Of a stretch of 64,000 nucleotides of DNA, positions 25,760 to 35,655 are shown one piece after another; the stretch's first letter is position 1, and each line of letters starts with the position of its first letter. The stretch lies in the NCBI RefSeq assembly GCF_040675855.1, contig NZ_JBEGIK010000001.1, forward strand, positions 3,224,001 to 3,288,000. The letters are read 5' to 3'. Both the position numbers and the translations under genes were made by a program. The notes beneath the pieces are model-generated. The model was given only the letters and a program-made list of their open reading frames with translations. It did no database searches and had not been told where the DNA came from. This stretch comes from Microbacterium sp. LWH3-1.2 (GTDB taxonomy: Bacteria; Actinomycetota; Actinomycetes; Actinomycetales; Microbacteriaceae).

Positions 25760-26274
25760 CCGCCCGATCCCGGTTGCGCGCACACGCAGCGCTCGGGCGA
25801 CCACGTCGACATGGCCAGGGCTCGATCCCCGATCGGGTTGACCCCAGGACCCGCGGCGAGCGCGTGACCCGCGAGAGCATGCAGGCACTTCACGCGCGTC
25901 GGCATGCCGCCCGCGGAGATACCCGCGATCTCGTCGACCTCGCCGAACTGCGCGCGGTCGCGCAGGTAGGCCTCGTGCGCGCGCCGGTACGCCGCGGCGA
26001 CCTCGTCGTCGGCGGCGAGCTCCTCGGACAGCTCCCGCATCACGTGGTCGGCTTCGAGCACCGACATCGCAGCGGTCGCGGCAGGGTGGGTGAGGTAGTA
26101 GAACGTCGGGAAGGGCGTGCCGTCGGGGAGCCTCGGCGATGTCGCGACGACCGTGGGATTGCCGCAGACGCACTGTGCAGCGATGCCGACGACGCCGCGA
26201 GCGGGACGACCGAGCTGCTCGCGGAGCACGGCCAGGTCGGCGTCGCTGACAGGGGGGTACGGCGGGGTCGTCAC
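25756..26274 (-). CDS. DUF501 family protein
   Basis: This 172-residue protein belongs to DUF501, found next to eno and the FtsB-like gene in actinobacteria; its function is unknown. It has LGRPARGVVGIAAQCVCGNP near the N-terminus and the family segment VVATSPRLPDGTPFPTFYYL. The C-terminal KCLHALAGHALAAGPGVNPIGD also fits. Cys pairs (CVCG; CVCA at the extreme C-terminus) could bind metal, but I cannot show that. GTG 26274 has AAGGAG 7 nt upstream, which decides the start over a longer frame. Confidence 0.9.
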   Translation of the reverse strand: MTTPPYPPVSDADLAVLREQLGRPARGVVGIAAQCVCGNPTVVATSPRLPDGTPFPTFYYLTHPAATAAMSVLEADHVMRELSEELAADDEVAAAYRRAHEAYLRDRAQFGEVDEIAGISAGGMPTRVKCLHALAGHALAAGPGVNPIGDRALAMSTWSPERCVCAQPGSGG

Positions 26275-26377
26275 AGAGGTGCTCCTTGGTCGTGGCCAGA
26301 TTACCGACGCCACCTGGGATGGTCCTGGAACGCGCGGGAAGCGCACGCGCGGCCGTCCTCCCGGCGACGGGGGTCGC

Positions 26378-26947
26378 TCACGGCGTCGGGCTGGTCGAGG
26401 GTTCCGGGTCGGGCACGCCCACGGTCACGGGCGCCACGGTCTGCGCGAGCCCTGCCTCGGTGACCGAGCGGACGAGCTTCGACATCCAATCGGCGTCGGC
26501 GGCCTGGAGCTCATCGCTCACCGGGTCCTGCTCCTGCGGCGCGAGCTCAGGGGGGAGATCGTCCTCGACGAGGTACACGACCTCGCCGGGCTTCACGTAG
26601 TACAGCCGCTCGCGCGCCTGCGTCGTGATGTAGGCGGGGTCCTGCCAGCGGTCGCGCTGCGACTCGAGCTCGGCGACCTCGTCGCGGCTGAGCTGCACCG
26701 CCGCTTCGAGCGCGGCGACCTGCTGGCGCTGGTCGACGTAGGTGCCGATCGTGGGCACGAGCACGAAGGCCGCGAGCACCACCAGGCCCATCATGATGAC
26801 CATGAAGCCGGAGAGACGGATGCCGCCGAGCCACGCCCGCACGTCGACCGGGCGCCGTGCGGGCACGGGCCGGCGACGCGGTGCGGCGGTCGCAGGAGTG
26901 CGGGCGTTGCCCGGGGTACGAGGAGAGGGAGCCGTCGTCTTGACCAC
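26378..26947 (-). CDS. ftsB: FtsB/DivIC-family septum formation initiator protein
   Basis: FtsB-like proteins link FtsL and FtsQ in the divisome. The 189-residue protein has a basic, Pro/Arg-rich cytoplasmic N-terminus (about 1-45), one membrane span (about 46-70: GFMVIMMGLVVLAAFVLVPT), a periplasmic coiled coil (QRQQVAALEAAVQLSRDEVAELE) and the family tail YITTQARERLYYVKPGEVVYL. A further low-complexity stretch rich in Asp, Glu and Pro extends the C-terminus. GTG 26947 has GGAGG 5 nt upstream. It lies 28 nt after eno and about 100 nt before DUF501; in between I see no gene. Confidence 0.9.
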   Translation of the reverse strand: MVKTTAPSPRTPGNARTPATAAPRRRPVPARRPVDVRAWLGGIRLSGFMVIMMGLVVLAAFVLVPTIGTYVDQRQQVAALEAAVQLSRDEVAELESQRDRWQDPAYITTQARERLYYVKPGEVVYLVEDDLPPELAPQEQDPVSDELQAADADWMSKLVRSVTEAGLAQTVAPVTVGVPDPEPSTSPTP

Positions 26948-26975
26948 GGCTCCCTCCTTTCGTCTCAGCAGCGCA

Positions 26976-28352
<1,377 letters not shown>

Positions 28353-28355
<3 letters not shown>

Positions 28356-29021
28356 TACGACGAGCGCGATGGCGATCCCGTCGTAACCCTTCGCGTCGAG
28401 CGTCTGGAGGGCGGTCGCGTCGAATCGCGGATCGCGGCCGAGCATCTCGAGACCGCGCTGCACCCCGATGATCTGGGGATTCTCGGTCGCGGGGTTCGCG
28501 ACCTCCCCTCCGCGGACCGTGTTGTCGACCATGACCACCGTGCCCGGGCGGCCGAGCCGTGCAGCCCAGTCGAGATAGATCGTGTTCGACTCCTTGTCGG
28601 CGTCGATGAAGACCAGATCGAACGGGTCGCCGCCTTCGAGGGTCGGCAGCACGTCGGCGGCACGACCGAGCCGGATCTCGACCTTGTCGCCGACGCCGGC
28701 GCGATCGAGGTTGGCCCGGGCGAGCTCGGCGTTGAGGGGCTCGGCCTCGATCGTCACCACCTGCCCGCCGGCGGGGATGCCGCGCGCCAGCCAGATCGTC
28801 GAGTAGGCGCCGAGGGTGCCGATCTCCAGCACCCGTCGGGCGCCCGACATACGCGCGATCAGGTGCAGGAGCTTGCCGTTGACCGGCGCGACCTCGATGG
28901 CGGGCAGCCCCGCGTCGTTCTGGGCGTCGACGGCCTGTTCGAGACCGGGGTCGTGGCCGACGAGCGTCTCGGTGAGGTAGGCGTCGACGCGACGCCACGT
29001 ATCGGGTGTGGGATCGGCCAT
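28353..29021 (-). CDS. SAM-dependent O-methyltransferase (class I, catechol/caffeoyl-CoA type)
   Basis: The 222-residue protein belongs to the methyltransferase_3 family. Motif I is RVLEIGTLGAYSTIWLARG, motif II-like acidic residue in VVTIEAEPLNAELA, and the metal-binding region is DLVFIDADKESN and VVMVDNTVRGG, which places Asp and Asn ligands for a divalent cation as in catechol O-methyltransferases. The natural substrate is unknown. ATG 29021 begins the homologous sequence (TPDTWRRVDAYL). Upstream and divergent context is lacking; the DUF1648 gene upstream ends 32 nt before it. Confidence 0.9.
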
Positions 29022-29053
29022 GCCCCTAGCCAAGCCTCCGTCGCCGCCGGGCG

Positions 29054-30058
29054 TCAAGGCCTGGAGGCCGCGCGGGCGACGAACGCCTCGAGCAGAGCGG
29101 CGCCGGTCACGGCGTCGTCCACCGTCACCACGAACCGCTTGCCGCTGCGACGCCCCACCTCGATCGCCTCCCCCGCGCGCAGCACGATGCCGAACCGGCG
29201 ACCTGTGCTCCGGCGCAGACCCCACCCGCCGAACTCGCCCATCGGATTCACGTCCACGGATGCCGCCGAGGCCACGTCCGTCAGCGGCACGTGGAGCCGC
29301 GGGAATCCGAGCAACGAGTCGACGTGCAGACCGGTGTCGTCCACCCGCACGTGGAACGCGAGCGTCGTCGCCGCGAAGGCGAGAAGCACGAGCGTGATCC
29401 CGCCGAAGAGCCCGGCCAGCAGCGGGTAGGCACCGGTCACCCAGGCGACGACGGCTGCGACCCCGATCGCGAGCACCGCGGCGACGATCGCGATGGCGGC
29501 GCCGGTGTTCATCGAGGCGGCCCGCGCCCACACGGCGCGCTCGCCGGCTCGCAGCGACAGCGGCTTCGCCGGCGCGACCGCACCGTGGGCGGCGTGCTGG
29601 CGAGGCTGGAGGAACCAGGCTGCCGCGCCGGCCGCAGCACTCGTGGCGATCGACACCGCGAGCGCGCCCCAGACCGCGGGCGCCTCGCTCGCACGGTCCA
29701 GACCCGCCTGCATCGCGAACGTGAGGGTGAAGGCCGTCGTCGTGAGCGCGGAGGTCGCCGCAGCCGTCGCCCCCATGAGCCGGTAAGTCGCGCCGCGCTC
29801 TCCGCGGCGAAGCCCCGGCAGGGTCGTCAGCACGATCAGCAATGGGATGCCGAGCCCGAAGGCGACCGTCATCAGCGGCTGCGTCCAAGCGGGGAGGAAG
29901 CCATCGGCCTCCCCCGCCGCGTTCCGATGCACCGCGACCGTCGACGGCACCTGCGGCAGGAGCGCGAGCTGCACGGCGACGCCTCCGACGACCAGCACGA
30001 TCGGGAGCCACACCGCGACCAGGACGAAGCGTCGCACCGCGCGATCCGTGATGGTCAT
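29054..30058 (-). CDS. DUF1648-domain membrane protein with C-terminal PH-like domain
   Basis: The 334-residue protein starts with a DUF1648-type segment (TM helix, then LPQVPSTVAVHRNAAGEADG), followed by four more helices (about 55-200) and a soluble C-terminal domain of about 100 residues (FHVRVDDTGLHVDSLLGFPR, PLTDVASAASVDVNP, FGIVLRAGEAIEVGRRSGKR) that resembles bacterial PH/DUF domains. The role is unknown; relatives are often next to regulators of envelope stress. ATG 30058 follows AAGGAGG by 6 nt and overlaps the stop of the CPBP remnant by 4 nt, so the two were once coupled. Confidence 0.8.
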   Translation of the reverse strand: MTITDRAVRRFVLVAVWLPIVLVVGGVAVQLALLPQVPSTVAVHRNAAGEADGFLPAWTQPLMTVAFGLGIPLLIVLTTLPGLRRGERGATYRLMGATAAATSALTTTAFTLTFAMQAGLDRASEAPAVWGALAVSIATSAAAGAAAWFLQPRQHAAHGAVAPAKPLSLRAGERAVWARAASMNTGAAIAIVAAVLAIGVAAVVAWVTGAYPLLAGLFGGITLVLLAFAATTLAFHVRVDDTGLHVDSLLGFPRLHVPLTDVASAASVDVNPMGEFGGWGLRRSTGRRFGIVLRAGEAIEVGRRSGKRFVVTVDDAVTGAALLEAFVARAASRP

Positions 30059-30620
30059 CGGGCGCCTCCTTCGGGCATGTACGCGACGGCGGGAGCGGCG
30101 CTCGCGGCGGGCGTTCCAGGACGGAACTGGCCCGCGAGGACGATGACGAGCACGACCACGGCGACGAGTGCCCACGCGACGACGCCCAGCGGGCCGACGA
30201 GGGCCATGTCGGGCACGACACCCGCGCCGGCGAGGAGGAGAAGAAGACCGCCGGCGGCGTTGAGTGAACCGTAGGCGAGGGCTGCCGGCCACACCGACGT
30301 GCTGCGCAGCCGCAGCCAGCCGAACAGGATGCCCCAGGCGACGCAGCCTCCGACCATGAAGAGCACGCCGACGAGGTCGGGCCTGGCGAAGTTGTAGCCG
30401 AGGAGGATGACCGGAGCGTGCCACAGACCCCACACCGCGCCGGTGACCAGCAGCGCCGGCCACGTGCCGAGCGGCATCAGGGCGGTCTGCAGCCATCCGC
30501 GCCAGCCGAGCTCCTCGCCGAACGCGAGCACGCTGTTGACGACCGCGCCCAGCGGGATCATCGCCAGCTGCAGGGCCACCAGGACTCCGACCGGGGGCAG
30601 GGGTGCGCCCGCGGGTGACT
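30055..30620 (-). pseudogene. CPBP intramembrane metalloprotease, 5'-truncated
   Basis: The frame contains the CPBP (Abi/RCE1-like) core: LAFGEELGWRGWLQ with the E-E-x3-R motif, VWGLWHAPVILLGYNF with the second motif His, and GCVAWGILFGWLRLRSTSVW with the third motif region. About 185 residues remain and end at TGA 30055. The N-terminal membrane helices and a proper start are missing: the homologous sequence begins abruptly near PVGVLVALQLAMIPLG, where it meets part of an AraC-type regulator gene in a different frame. A short product from an internal ATG/GTG is possible but would lack much of the family's membrane domain. Confidence 0.7.
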
Positions 30621-30811
30621 TCGTCCGGCTCGACGGCGAGGTTGGCCGCCGGGTAGCCCAGGACGGGCTGCCGCGACACGACGCCGTCGGGAAGGTCCCA
30701 CTGCGGAATCCAGAACCACTCGACAAGAGCGGATGCCACGCCCCGCGGGGGAAGCCGCGTGAAGCGGGGCAAGCGGTCGGGGTACAGCACTCCCCGCGTC
30801 GGATCCGTCAC
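30621..30811 (-). pseudogene. AraC-type regulator, N-terminal fragment
   Basis: About 63 codons from GTG 30811 read like the N-terminal part of actinobacterial AraC-type regulators that begin with a DUF6597-like ligand domain: GVLYPDRLPRFTRLPP, ALVEWFWIPQWDLPDG, RQPVLGYPAANLAVEP. The homology stops after the EPDEV region, the DNA-binding HTH part is absent, and the sequence passes into the CPBP frame. A TACCGT box ends 7 nt before the GTG, so the old leaderless promoter is intact and might still transcribe the downstream genes. Confidence 0.6.
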
Positions 30812-30903
30812 CCCCGTCACGGTAGTGCGCTGCCCCGACACGCGCGGGCGGGGGTGTCGCGAATCTCCAAGACCGCGGCATCCGCCCTCGCGAACATGGG
30901 GCC

Positions 30904-31410
30904 ATGACTACCGAGAACACCACCGGCGTGACCGGTGCGCACACCACCGCCGGCCGCCCCAACGGGGCGACCAGCCTCACCCCGTTCCTCGCGATCCGCG
31001 GGGCGAGGGAGGCTCTCGACTTCTACCGCGACGTCTTCGGCGCGCGAGTGACCGATGTCACGGAGTTCGACGGGCTCGTCGTCCACGCGGGGCTGGACTC
31101 CGGCCTCGGCTTCCTCCAGATCGGAGAGCCCTCCCCCGCGTACGGGCTCGTCCCCGCACCCGAGGGCGAAGACGACTGCTACTCGCTGGGCGTCTACGTC
31201 GCGGATGCTGATGCGACGACCTCTCGTGCGGTGGCTGCGCGGGCGACGGTGAGGGAGGAACCGTCGACGTTCGTCTCCGGCGACCGCTACGCGAGCGTAC
31301 GCGACCCGTTCGGGGTCCGGTGGTCGATCATGACGCGGGTCGAGGACCTGTCGGACGAGGAGAGCGCCGCACGAGTCGCGGAATGGGCCGCCTCGGTCAG
31401 CACGGGCTGA
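30904..31410 (+). CDS. VOC-family (glyoxalase/PhnB-like) protein
   Basis: This is a 168-residue vicinal-oxygen-chelate protein with paired beta-alpha-beta-beta-beta units: LTPFLAIRGAREALDFYRDV, FGARVTDVTEFDGLVVHAGL, then CYSLGVYVADADATTSRAVA and YASVRDPFGVRWSIMTRVED. The sequence SVRDPFGVRW is typical of PhnB/YdfO-like members, which include enzymes of unknown specificity and antibiotic-binding proteins. The first 25 residues are Thr/Gly-rich and probably disordered. Its stop overlaps the 3' end of the convergent GDSL gene by 14 bp. Confidence 0.87.
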   Translation: MTTENTTGVTGAHTTAGRPNGATSLTPFLAIRGAREALDFYRDVFGARVTDVTEFDGLVVHAGLDSGLGFLQIGEPSPAYGLVPAPEGEDDCYSLGVYVADADATTSRAVAARATVREEPSTFVSGDRYASVRDPFGVRWSIMTRVEDLSDEESAARVAEWAASVSTG

Positions 31411-32224
31411 CCGGGTCCTCCCTGGCGGCCTCGAACTCGGCGAGGAGCGGTGGCAGCAGTGCCTCGGCGGTGCGGCGGTAGCCCAGCGAGCTGGGGTGGA
31501 ACCGGTCGAGGCTGAACATCTCGTCGGGCTGGCTGACGAAGAAGGGCCCGACCGCCCGGCCGAGCGACACGGCACGCGCTCCGGTCCGGGCGGCGGCGAT
31601 GGCCTGCGCGTCGGCGAGCTGCCGCGAGAGGCGCGAGCCGAGTGCGCGCAGCGGCTGCGGCACCGGCCGTAGCGCACCCAGGTCAGGGCACGTTCCGACG
31701 ACGACCACCGCTCCGCGCGCCCGCAGCCGCACGATCGCCTGCTCGAGGTGGCCGACCGACGTCGACACCGGCACGCGGTGGGTGATGTCGTTGCCGCCGA
31801 CGACGATCACGGCGGCGTCGGGGCGATAGTCGGCAGGCAGGGCGTCGACCTGCGCGGCGAGCAGCGACGACTCCGAGCCCACGATCGCGGCCGTCCGCAG
31901 GCGCACCGGCCGGCGCTCGGCGCGTGCGAGTCCCTTCGCCAGGCGGGCGCCGAGCGTGTCCTTGCGGCGCTGGGCCCCGAGCCCGGCCGCGATCGAGTCG
32001 CCGAGCACGACGAACTCGAGCGGCGGTCCGTCGAAGCGACGGCCCCACACGCGGTCGGCGTCGAGCGCCTCCTCGCCCAGCGGCTTGCCGATGCGCCGCC
32101 GAGCGACCGCCGCCTGGCGTTCCAGCACCGCACGTCCGCCGACGAGGACGATCCCCGCGCCCACCGCGATCCCCGCCGTGGCGACGGCCGCGGACCGCCT
32201 GAACACCTCCCGCGACAACGTCAT
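31397..32224 (-). CDS. SGNH/GDSL-family hydrolase, probably membrane-anchored or exported
   Basis: The 275-residue protein has an N-terminal hydrophobic segment (about 12-33: AAVATAGIAVGAGIVLVGG) and an SGNH hydrolase domain with all four blocks: FVVLGDSIAAGLGA (Ser, block I), a Gly in IVGSESSL, IVVGGNDITHRV (Asn, block III) and DRFHPSSLGYRRTAEAL (Asp and His, block V). Members hydrolyse lipids, acetyl esters or wall sugars; the substrate is not predictable. ATG 32224 begins the hydrophobic signal; in-frame codons upstream look non-coding. The upstream 255 bp carry three evenly spaced palindromes. Confidence 0.87.
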   Translation of the reverse strand: MTLSREVFRRSAAVATAGIAVGAGIVLVGGRAVLERQAAVARRRIGKPLGEEALDADRVWGRRFDGPPLEFVVLGDSIAAGLGAQRRKDTLGARLAKGLARAERRPVRLRTAAIVGSESSLLAAQVDALPADYRPDAAVIVVGGNDITHRVPVSTSVGHLEQAIVRLRARGAVVVVGTCPDLGALRPVPQPLRALGSRLSRQLADAQAIAAARTGARAVSLGRAVGPFFVSQPDEMFSLDRFHPSSLGYRRTAEALLPPLLAEFEAAREDPVSPC

Positions 32225-32314
32225 GCGTCCATGCCACCCGATCGGAATGAACAGGCCGGGTCGTCCCGGTGACCAGGCGGGTGCGGGGATCCGCGTGGGC
32301 CACGGGGACCAGTT

Positions 32315-32403
32315 GGCGAGTCGCCACGATCGCCCGAGAGAATCGCGTTTCCCGGCGACTCGCCAGAAAAGTGGCCGCAGACGCATCGGCCCGGCGACTC
32401 GCC
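32315..32403. repeat. Three GGCGA(G/C)TCGCC palindromes at exact 39-bp spacing
   Basis: Copies stand at 32315-32325 (GGCGAGTCGCC), 32354-32364 and 32393-32403 (both GGCGACTCGCC, each followed by AGA). Start-to-start distances are 39 and 39 bp, close to four helical turns of about 10 bp. The sequence between copies is not conserved, so this is not a simple tandem repeat. The array lies in the 255-bp gap upstream of the GDSL gene and after the YdeI-like gene, both on the minus strand. Confidence 0.75.
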
Positions 32404-32479
32404 AGAGCCGGCCGTTGATGCGGGTCGACCGCGGCGGGTCGCCGCGACGGGGAGGGGCGCCGGTGCGGGGCTCGGGCGG

Positions 32480-32920
32480 TTACGGGACGGAGGCCTCGTC
32501 CACCGCGGCAGCGACGCGGCGCTCGCGGGTGTCGGGGCGCTTGGCCTCCGTGACCGCGCGCGCGAGTTCTTTGCGGCGCGTGAAAGCGAGGGCGTCGAAC
32601 GCGGCGCGCGCGCCCGCGGCATCCAGCGCTGCCGCCAGGTCGGCGGGCACCTCCACTTCGCGTTCCGCGGTGTCGAGGTCGATCGTCGCGTCGACCTCGT
32701 CGCCGATCTCGACGCCGAGCTCCGCACGCACCGCCTTCGAGAGACCGATGAGGTTGCGGCCGCCCATCACGCCGAGGCGCACTCGCGCGCTGCGCCCGCC
32801 GATTCCGACGACGACGGCGGCGCGCTTGCCTCCGCCGAGGTCGGCGACCTGCCCATCGGTGAGTTCGATCGCGGTGGCCGGGCCCATCGGCGCGAGCACG
32901 GTGTGGATCTGCAGCGTCAT
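32480..32920 (-). CDS. DUF1905/YdeI-like protein
   Basis: The 146-residue protein joins a DUF1905 beta-barrel-like domain (HTVLAPMGPATAIELTDGQV, GKRAAVVVGIGGRSARVRLG, NLIGLSKAVRAELGVEIGDE) to a C-terminal helical YdeI/OmpD-associated segment (FDALAFTRRKELARAVTEAK). The molecular role is unknown; E. coli YdeI is linked to resistance to peptides. ATG 32920 follows GAGGA by 7 nt. It is divergent from the APC permease, with 78 bp between the starts. Confidence 0.85.
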   Translation of the reverse strand: MTLQIHTVLAPMGPATAIELTDGQVADLGGGKRAAVVVGIGGRSARVRLGVMGGRNLIGLSKAVRAELGVEIGDEVDATIDLDTAEREVEVPADLAAALDAAGARAAFDALAFTRRKELARAVTEAKRPDTRERRVAAAVDEASVP

Positions 32921-32998
32921 GCGCCCATCCTCGCGGGCGCGGACGGCGCGCGGGAAGCCCGGCGGCGTCGCTTCTCCCCCGCAGGCTAAAGTTCGCCC

Positions 32999-34252
32999 GT
33001 GACCTCCCCCGCCCTCCAGCGTCGACTCGGACTCGGTGACGCCGTCTTCGTCGGGCTCGGCTCGATGATCGGCGCGGGCGTCTTCGCCGTGTGGGCGCCG
33101 GCGGCGGATGCCGCGGGCACCGGTCTCCTCATCGGCCTCGCGATCGCCGCCGTCGTGGCGTTCGGCAACGCGACCTCGTCGGCGCAGCTGGCCGCCGCGT
33201 ACCCGACGTCGGGCGGAACGTACGCGTACGGACGCGCGGAACTCGGCCCGTGGTGGGGGTTCGTCGCAGGCTGGGGATTCATCATCGGCAAGATCGCGAG
33301 CTGCGCGGCGATGGCACTGACGTTCGCCGCGTATGCCGCACCCGCGGGCTGGGAACGCCCGGTCGCGATCGCGGCCGTCGTCATGCTGACCGCTGTCAAC
33401 TGGTTCGGAGTCACCCGGACCGCCGGCGCAGCGCGGGTGATCGTGGTGATCTCGCTCGGCGCGCTCGCCGCGGCCATCACGGCCGCCTTCTCGGGCGGCG
33501 AGGCGCCGGACTGGTTCACCGCCGGGACGCTCTGGGCGGGCGGCGGCTACGGGATCCTGCAGTCCGCCGGACTCCTGTTCTTCGCATTCGCCGGGTACGC
33601 GCGCATCGCGACGATGGGCGAGGAGGTGCGCGACCCGCGCCGCGTGATCCCCCGGGCGATCGTGATCGCGTTCACCATCGCGCTGGCCGTCTACGCCGTC
33701 GTCGCAGTCGCGGTGTTGAGCGCCCTCGGTCCCGACGCCGTCGCGTCATCGACCGAGCCCATCGCCGATGCGGCCGCACAGTCCGGTTGGGCGTGGATCG
33801 ACATCGTGGTGCGCATCGGCGCCGCTGCGGCGTCGCTCGGCGCGCTGCTCGCGCTGATCGCCGGGGTGAGCCGCACCGCCTTCGCGATGTCGCGCGAGGG
33901 CGACCTTCCCCGCTTCTTCGACGCCGTGCATCCGCGCTGGCACGTGCCGCACCGCACGGAGCTCGCCGCAGCCGTGGTCGTCGTGCTGCTCGTGGCGCTC
34001 GTCGACCTCCGCGGCGCGATCGGCTTCTCGTCGTTCGGCGTGCTGCTGTACTACTTCGTCGCCAATGTCGCGGCATTCCGCCAGCGCGGTGACGCGCGCC
34101 GGTATCCGATCGCGCTCCAGGTGATCGGGGGCATCGGATGCCTCGTCCTCGCGGTGACGCTGCCGTGGCAGTCCGTCGTGGCCGGCGTGGCGGTGGTGGC
34201 CGTCGGAGTCGCGTATCGTGCGCTCCGCCTCCGCGGCGCCGCCTCCCGGTGA
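32999..34252 (+). CDS. APC-superfamily amino acid permease
   Basis: The 417-residue protein has about 12 membrane helices and the APC signature in helix 1 (GDAVFVGLGSMIGAGVFAVW) and helix 6 (LLFFAFAGYARIATMGEEV), followed by RDPRRVIPRAIVIAF. The best family guess is a basic or neutral amino acid/polyamine transporter; the exact substrate is not clear. TAAAGT (32987-32992) ends 6 nt before GTG 32999, a leaderless start. It is followed by a hairpin and convergent hisS. Confidence 0.88.
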   Translation: MTSPALQRRLGLGDAVFVGLGSMIGAGVFAVWAPAADAAGTGLLIGLAIAAVVAFGNATSSAQLAAAYPTSGGTYAYGRAELGPWWGFVAGWGFIIGKIASCAAMALTFAAYAAPAGWERPVAIAAVVMLTAVNWFGVTRTAGAARVIVVISLGALAAAITAAFSGGEAPDWFTAGTLWAGGGYGILQSAGLLFFAFAGYARIATMGEEVRDPRRVIPRAIVIAFTIALAVYAVVAVAVLSALGPDAVASSTEPIADAAAQSGWAWIDIVVRIGAAAASLGALLALIAGVSRTAFAMSREGDLPRFFDAVHPRWHVPHRTELAAAVVVVLLVALVDLRGAIGFSSFGVLLYYFVANVAAFRQRGDARRYPIALQVIGGIGCLVLAVTLPWQSVVAGVAVVAVGVAYRALRLRGAASR

Positions 34253-34295
34253 TCCCCGCGCGCGTCACCTCCACCCGTGAGAGACGACAGTCGTG

Positions 34296-34330
34296 GGACG
34301 AGACGGCGGGTCGATCCCACGGTCTCGTCC
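34296..34330. terminator. Bidirectional terminator between APC permease and hisS
   Basis: GGACGAGAC and GTCTCGTCC pair as a 9-bp outer stem, and GTGGGA/TCCCAC offers an alternative overlapping stem, in the 110-bp gap between convergent genes. Confidence 0.55.
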
Positions 34331-34362
34331 TCGGACCGTCGCCTCAACGGAGAGGGCCCGGG

Positions 34363-35655
34363 TCAGGCGAGCGGCTTCACCTCGAGAGCGTCGGCGGTCG
34401 CACCGGCGGCGACCGTCGCGAAGGCCGAATAGCCGTCGGAGGCCGCGCGCTCGAGCAGCGCCTTGAGGTTCTTCGTCCGCTGCTCCAGGCGCACGCGCGA
34501 GCCCTGGCGCACCAGCGCCGCCTTGAGCGCGAGCAACTCGGCCTCGGTCACGTCGCGGTCGTGGACGAGCACGACGGCCGGGGCCGCGGCATCCGTCCGC
34601 TCCGCCACGAGGTCGACGATGCGCTCGAAGCCGATCGAGAACCCGACGGCGGGCACCTCCTGGCCGAGGAAGCGGCCGATCATGCCGTCATAGCGGCCGC
34701 CGCCGCCCAGCGAGTAGTCGACCGAGGGGTGGGCGAGCTCGAAGATCGTGCCGGTGTAGTAGCCCATGCCGCGCACCAGGAACGGGTCGAACACCAGCGG
34801 GATGTCGCCTTCGATCCCCGTCGCGCGGGCTGCCGCCACCGCCGAGCCGACGCCGGCCAGGTGCGCGATGATCTCGTCCGGCGCTGCCTCGGGAAGCGCC
34901 TTGCGGATCTGCCGCTCGCCGTAGGGGCTGTATTCGAGCGTCGTCGGGCGGCGCAGGAAGACCTCGAACGCGTCCACTGCTTGCGCCGTCGCACCCCGCT
35001 CGCGCAGCTCGGCGACGATCCCGTCGGGGCCGAGTTTGTCGAGCTTGTCGATCGTGATCAGGACGCCCGGGCGCTCGCCGGCGGTGAAGCCGAAGCTGTC
35101 GAGCATCCAGTCGAGGACGCGCCGGTCGTTGATGCGGATGCTGCCGCCCTCGAGCCCGAGCGCGTCGAGCGTGTCGAGCGTGGCGACGGCGAGCTCGGCC
35201 TCGGCGCGCGCGGACGCGTCGCCGATGATGTCGATGTCGCACTGCACGAACTGGCGGTACCGCCCCTTCTGCGGACGCTCGGCGCGCCAGACGGGAGCGA
35301 TCTGGACCGAGCGGAACACCGAGGGCAGTTGTCCGCGGTTAGTGGCGTAGAACCGTGCGAGCGGCACGGTCAGGTCATAGCGCAGGCCGAGATCGGTGAG
35401 ACCGGCCGGGTCGTCGGCGGCATCCCTGATCGCGTCGGCGTCGAGGCCGCGCTTGAGCACGTTGTAGGCGAGCTTCTCGTTGTCGCCGCCGATGCCCGCA
35501 TGCAGCCGCGAGTATTCCTCCATGACCGGTGTCTCGATCTCGTCGAACCCGTGCGCGCGGTAGCGCTCGCGGATCACGGCGAGCACGGATTCGCGACGGG
35601 CCTTTTCAGCGGGGAGGAAGTCGCGCATGCCGCGCGGCGGATTGACGGATGCCAC
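34363..35655 (-). CDS. hisS: Histidyl-tRNA synthetase
   Basis: HisRS charges tRNA-His; it is a class II synthetase and cytoplasmic dimer. The 430-residue protein has NPPRGMRDFLPAEKARRESV, motif 1 around HGFDEIETPVMEEYSRL, motif 2 (FRSVQIAPVWRAERPQKGRYRQF, of which RAERPQKGRYRQF carries the ATP-binding Arg), the histidine signatures VRGMGYYTGTIFE and LGGGGRYDGMIG, motif 3 AVGFSIGFERI, and an anticodon-binding C-terminal domain. GTG 35655 is chosen because the conserved N-terminus follows directly and it begins 4 nt after the mazG stop. Confidence 0.96.
   Translation of the reverse strand: MASVNPPRGMRDFLPAEKARRESVLAVIRERYRAHGFDEIETPVMEEYSRLHAGIGGDNEKLAYNVLKRGLDADAIRDAADDPAGLTDLGLRYDLTVPLARFYATNRGQLPSVFRSVQIAPVWRAERPQKGRYRQFVQCDIDIIGDASARAEAELAVATLDTLDALGLEGGSIRINDRRVLDWMLDSFGFTAGERPGVLITIDKLDKLGPDGIVAELRERGATAQAVDAFEVFLRRPTTLEYSPYGERQIRKALPEAAPDEIIAHLAGVGSAVAAARATGIEGDIPLVFDPFLVRGMGYYTGTIFELAHPSVDYSLGGGGRYDGMIGRFLGQEVPAVGFSIGFERIVDLVAERTDAAAPAVVLVHDRDVTEAELLALKAALVRQGSRVRLEQRTKNLKALLERAASDGYSAFATVAAGATADALEVKPLA

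Noticed and set aside
29054..30841. A 595-codon fusion of AraC fragment and DUF1648 membrane protein
   Set aside because: The middle of that frame is a shadow of the CPBP frame; the DUF1648 gene has its own AAGGAGG site and start at 30058.
31397..31410. Damaged 3' ends of the VOC and GDSL genes
   Set aside because: Both proteins reach their normal family ends; the 14-bp antiparallel overlap is simple convergent packing.
32315..32403. CRISPR-like or tandem repeat array
   Set aside because: Only three 11-bp palindromes are shared; the units are too few and too short, and the sequences between them are unrelated.
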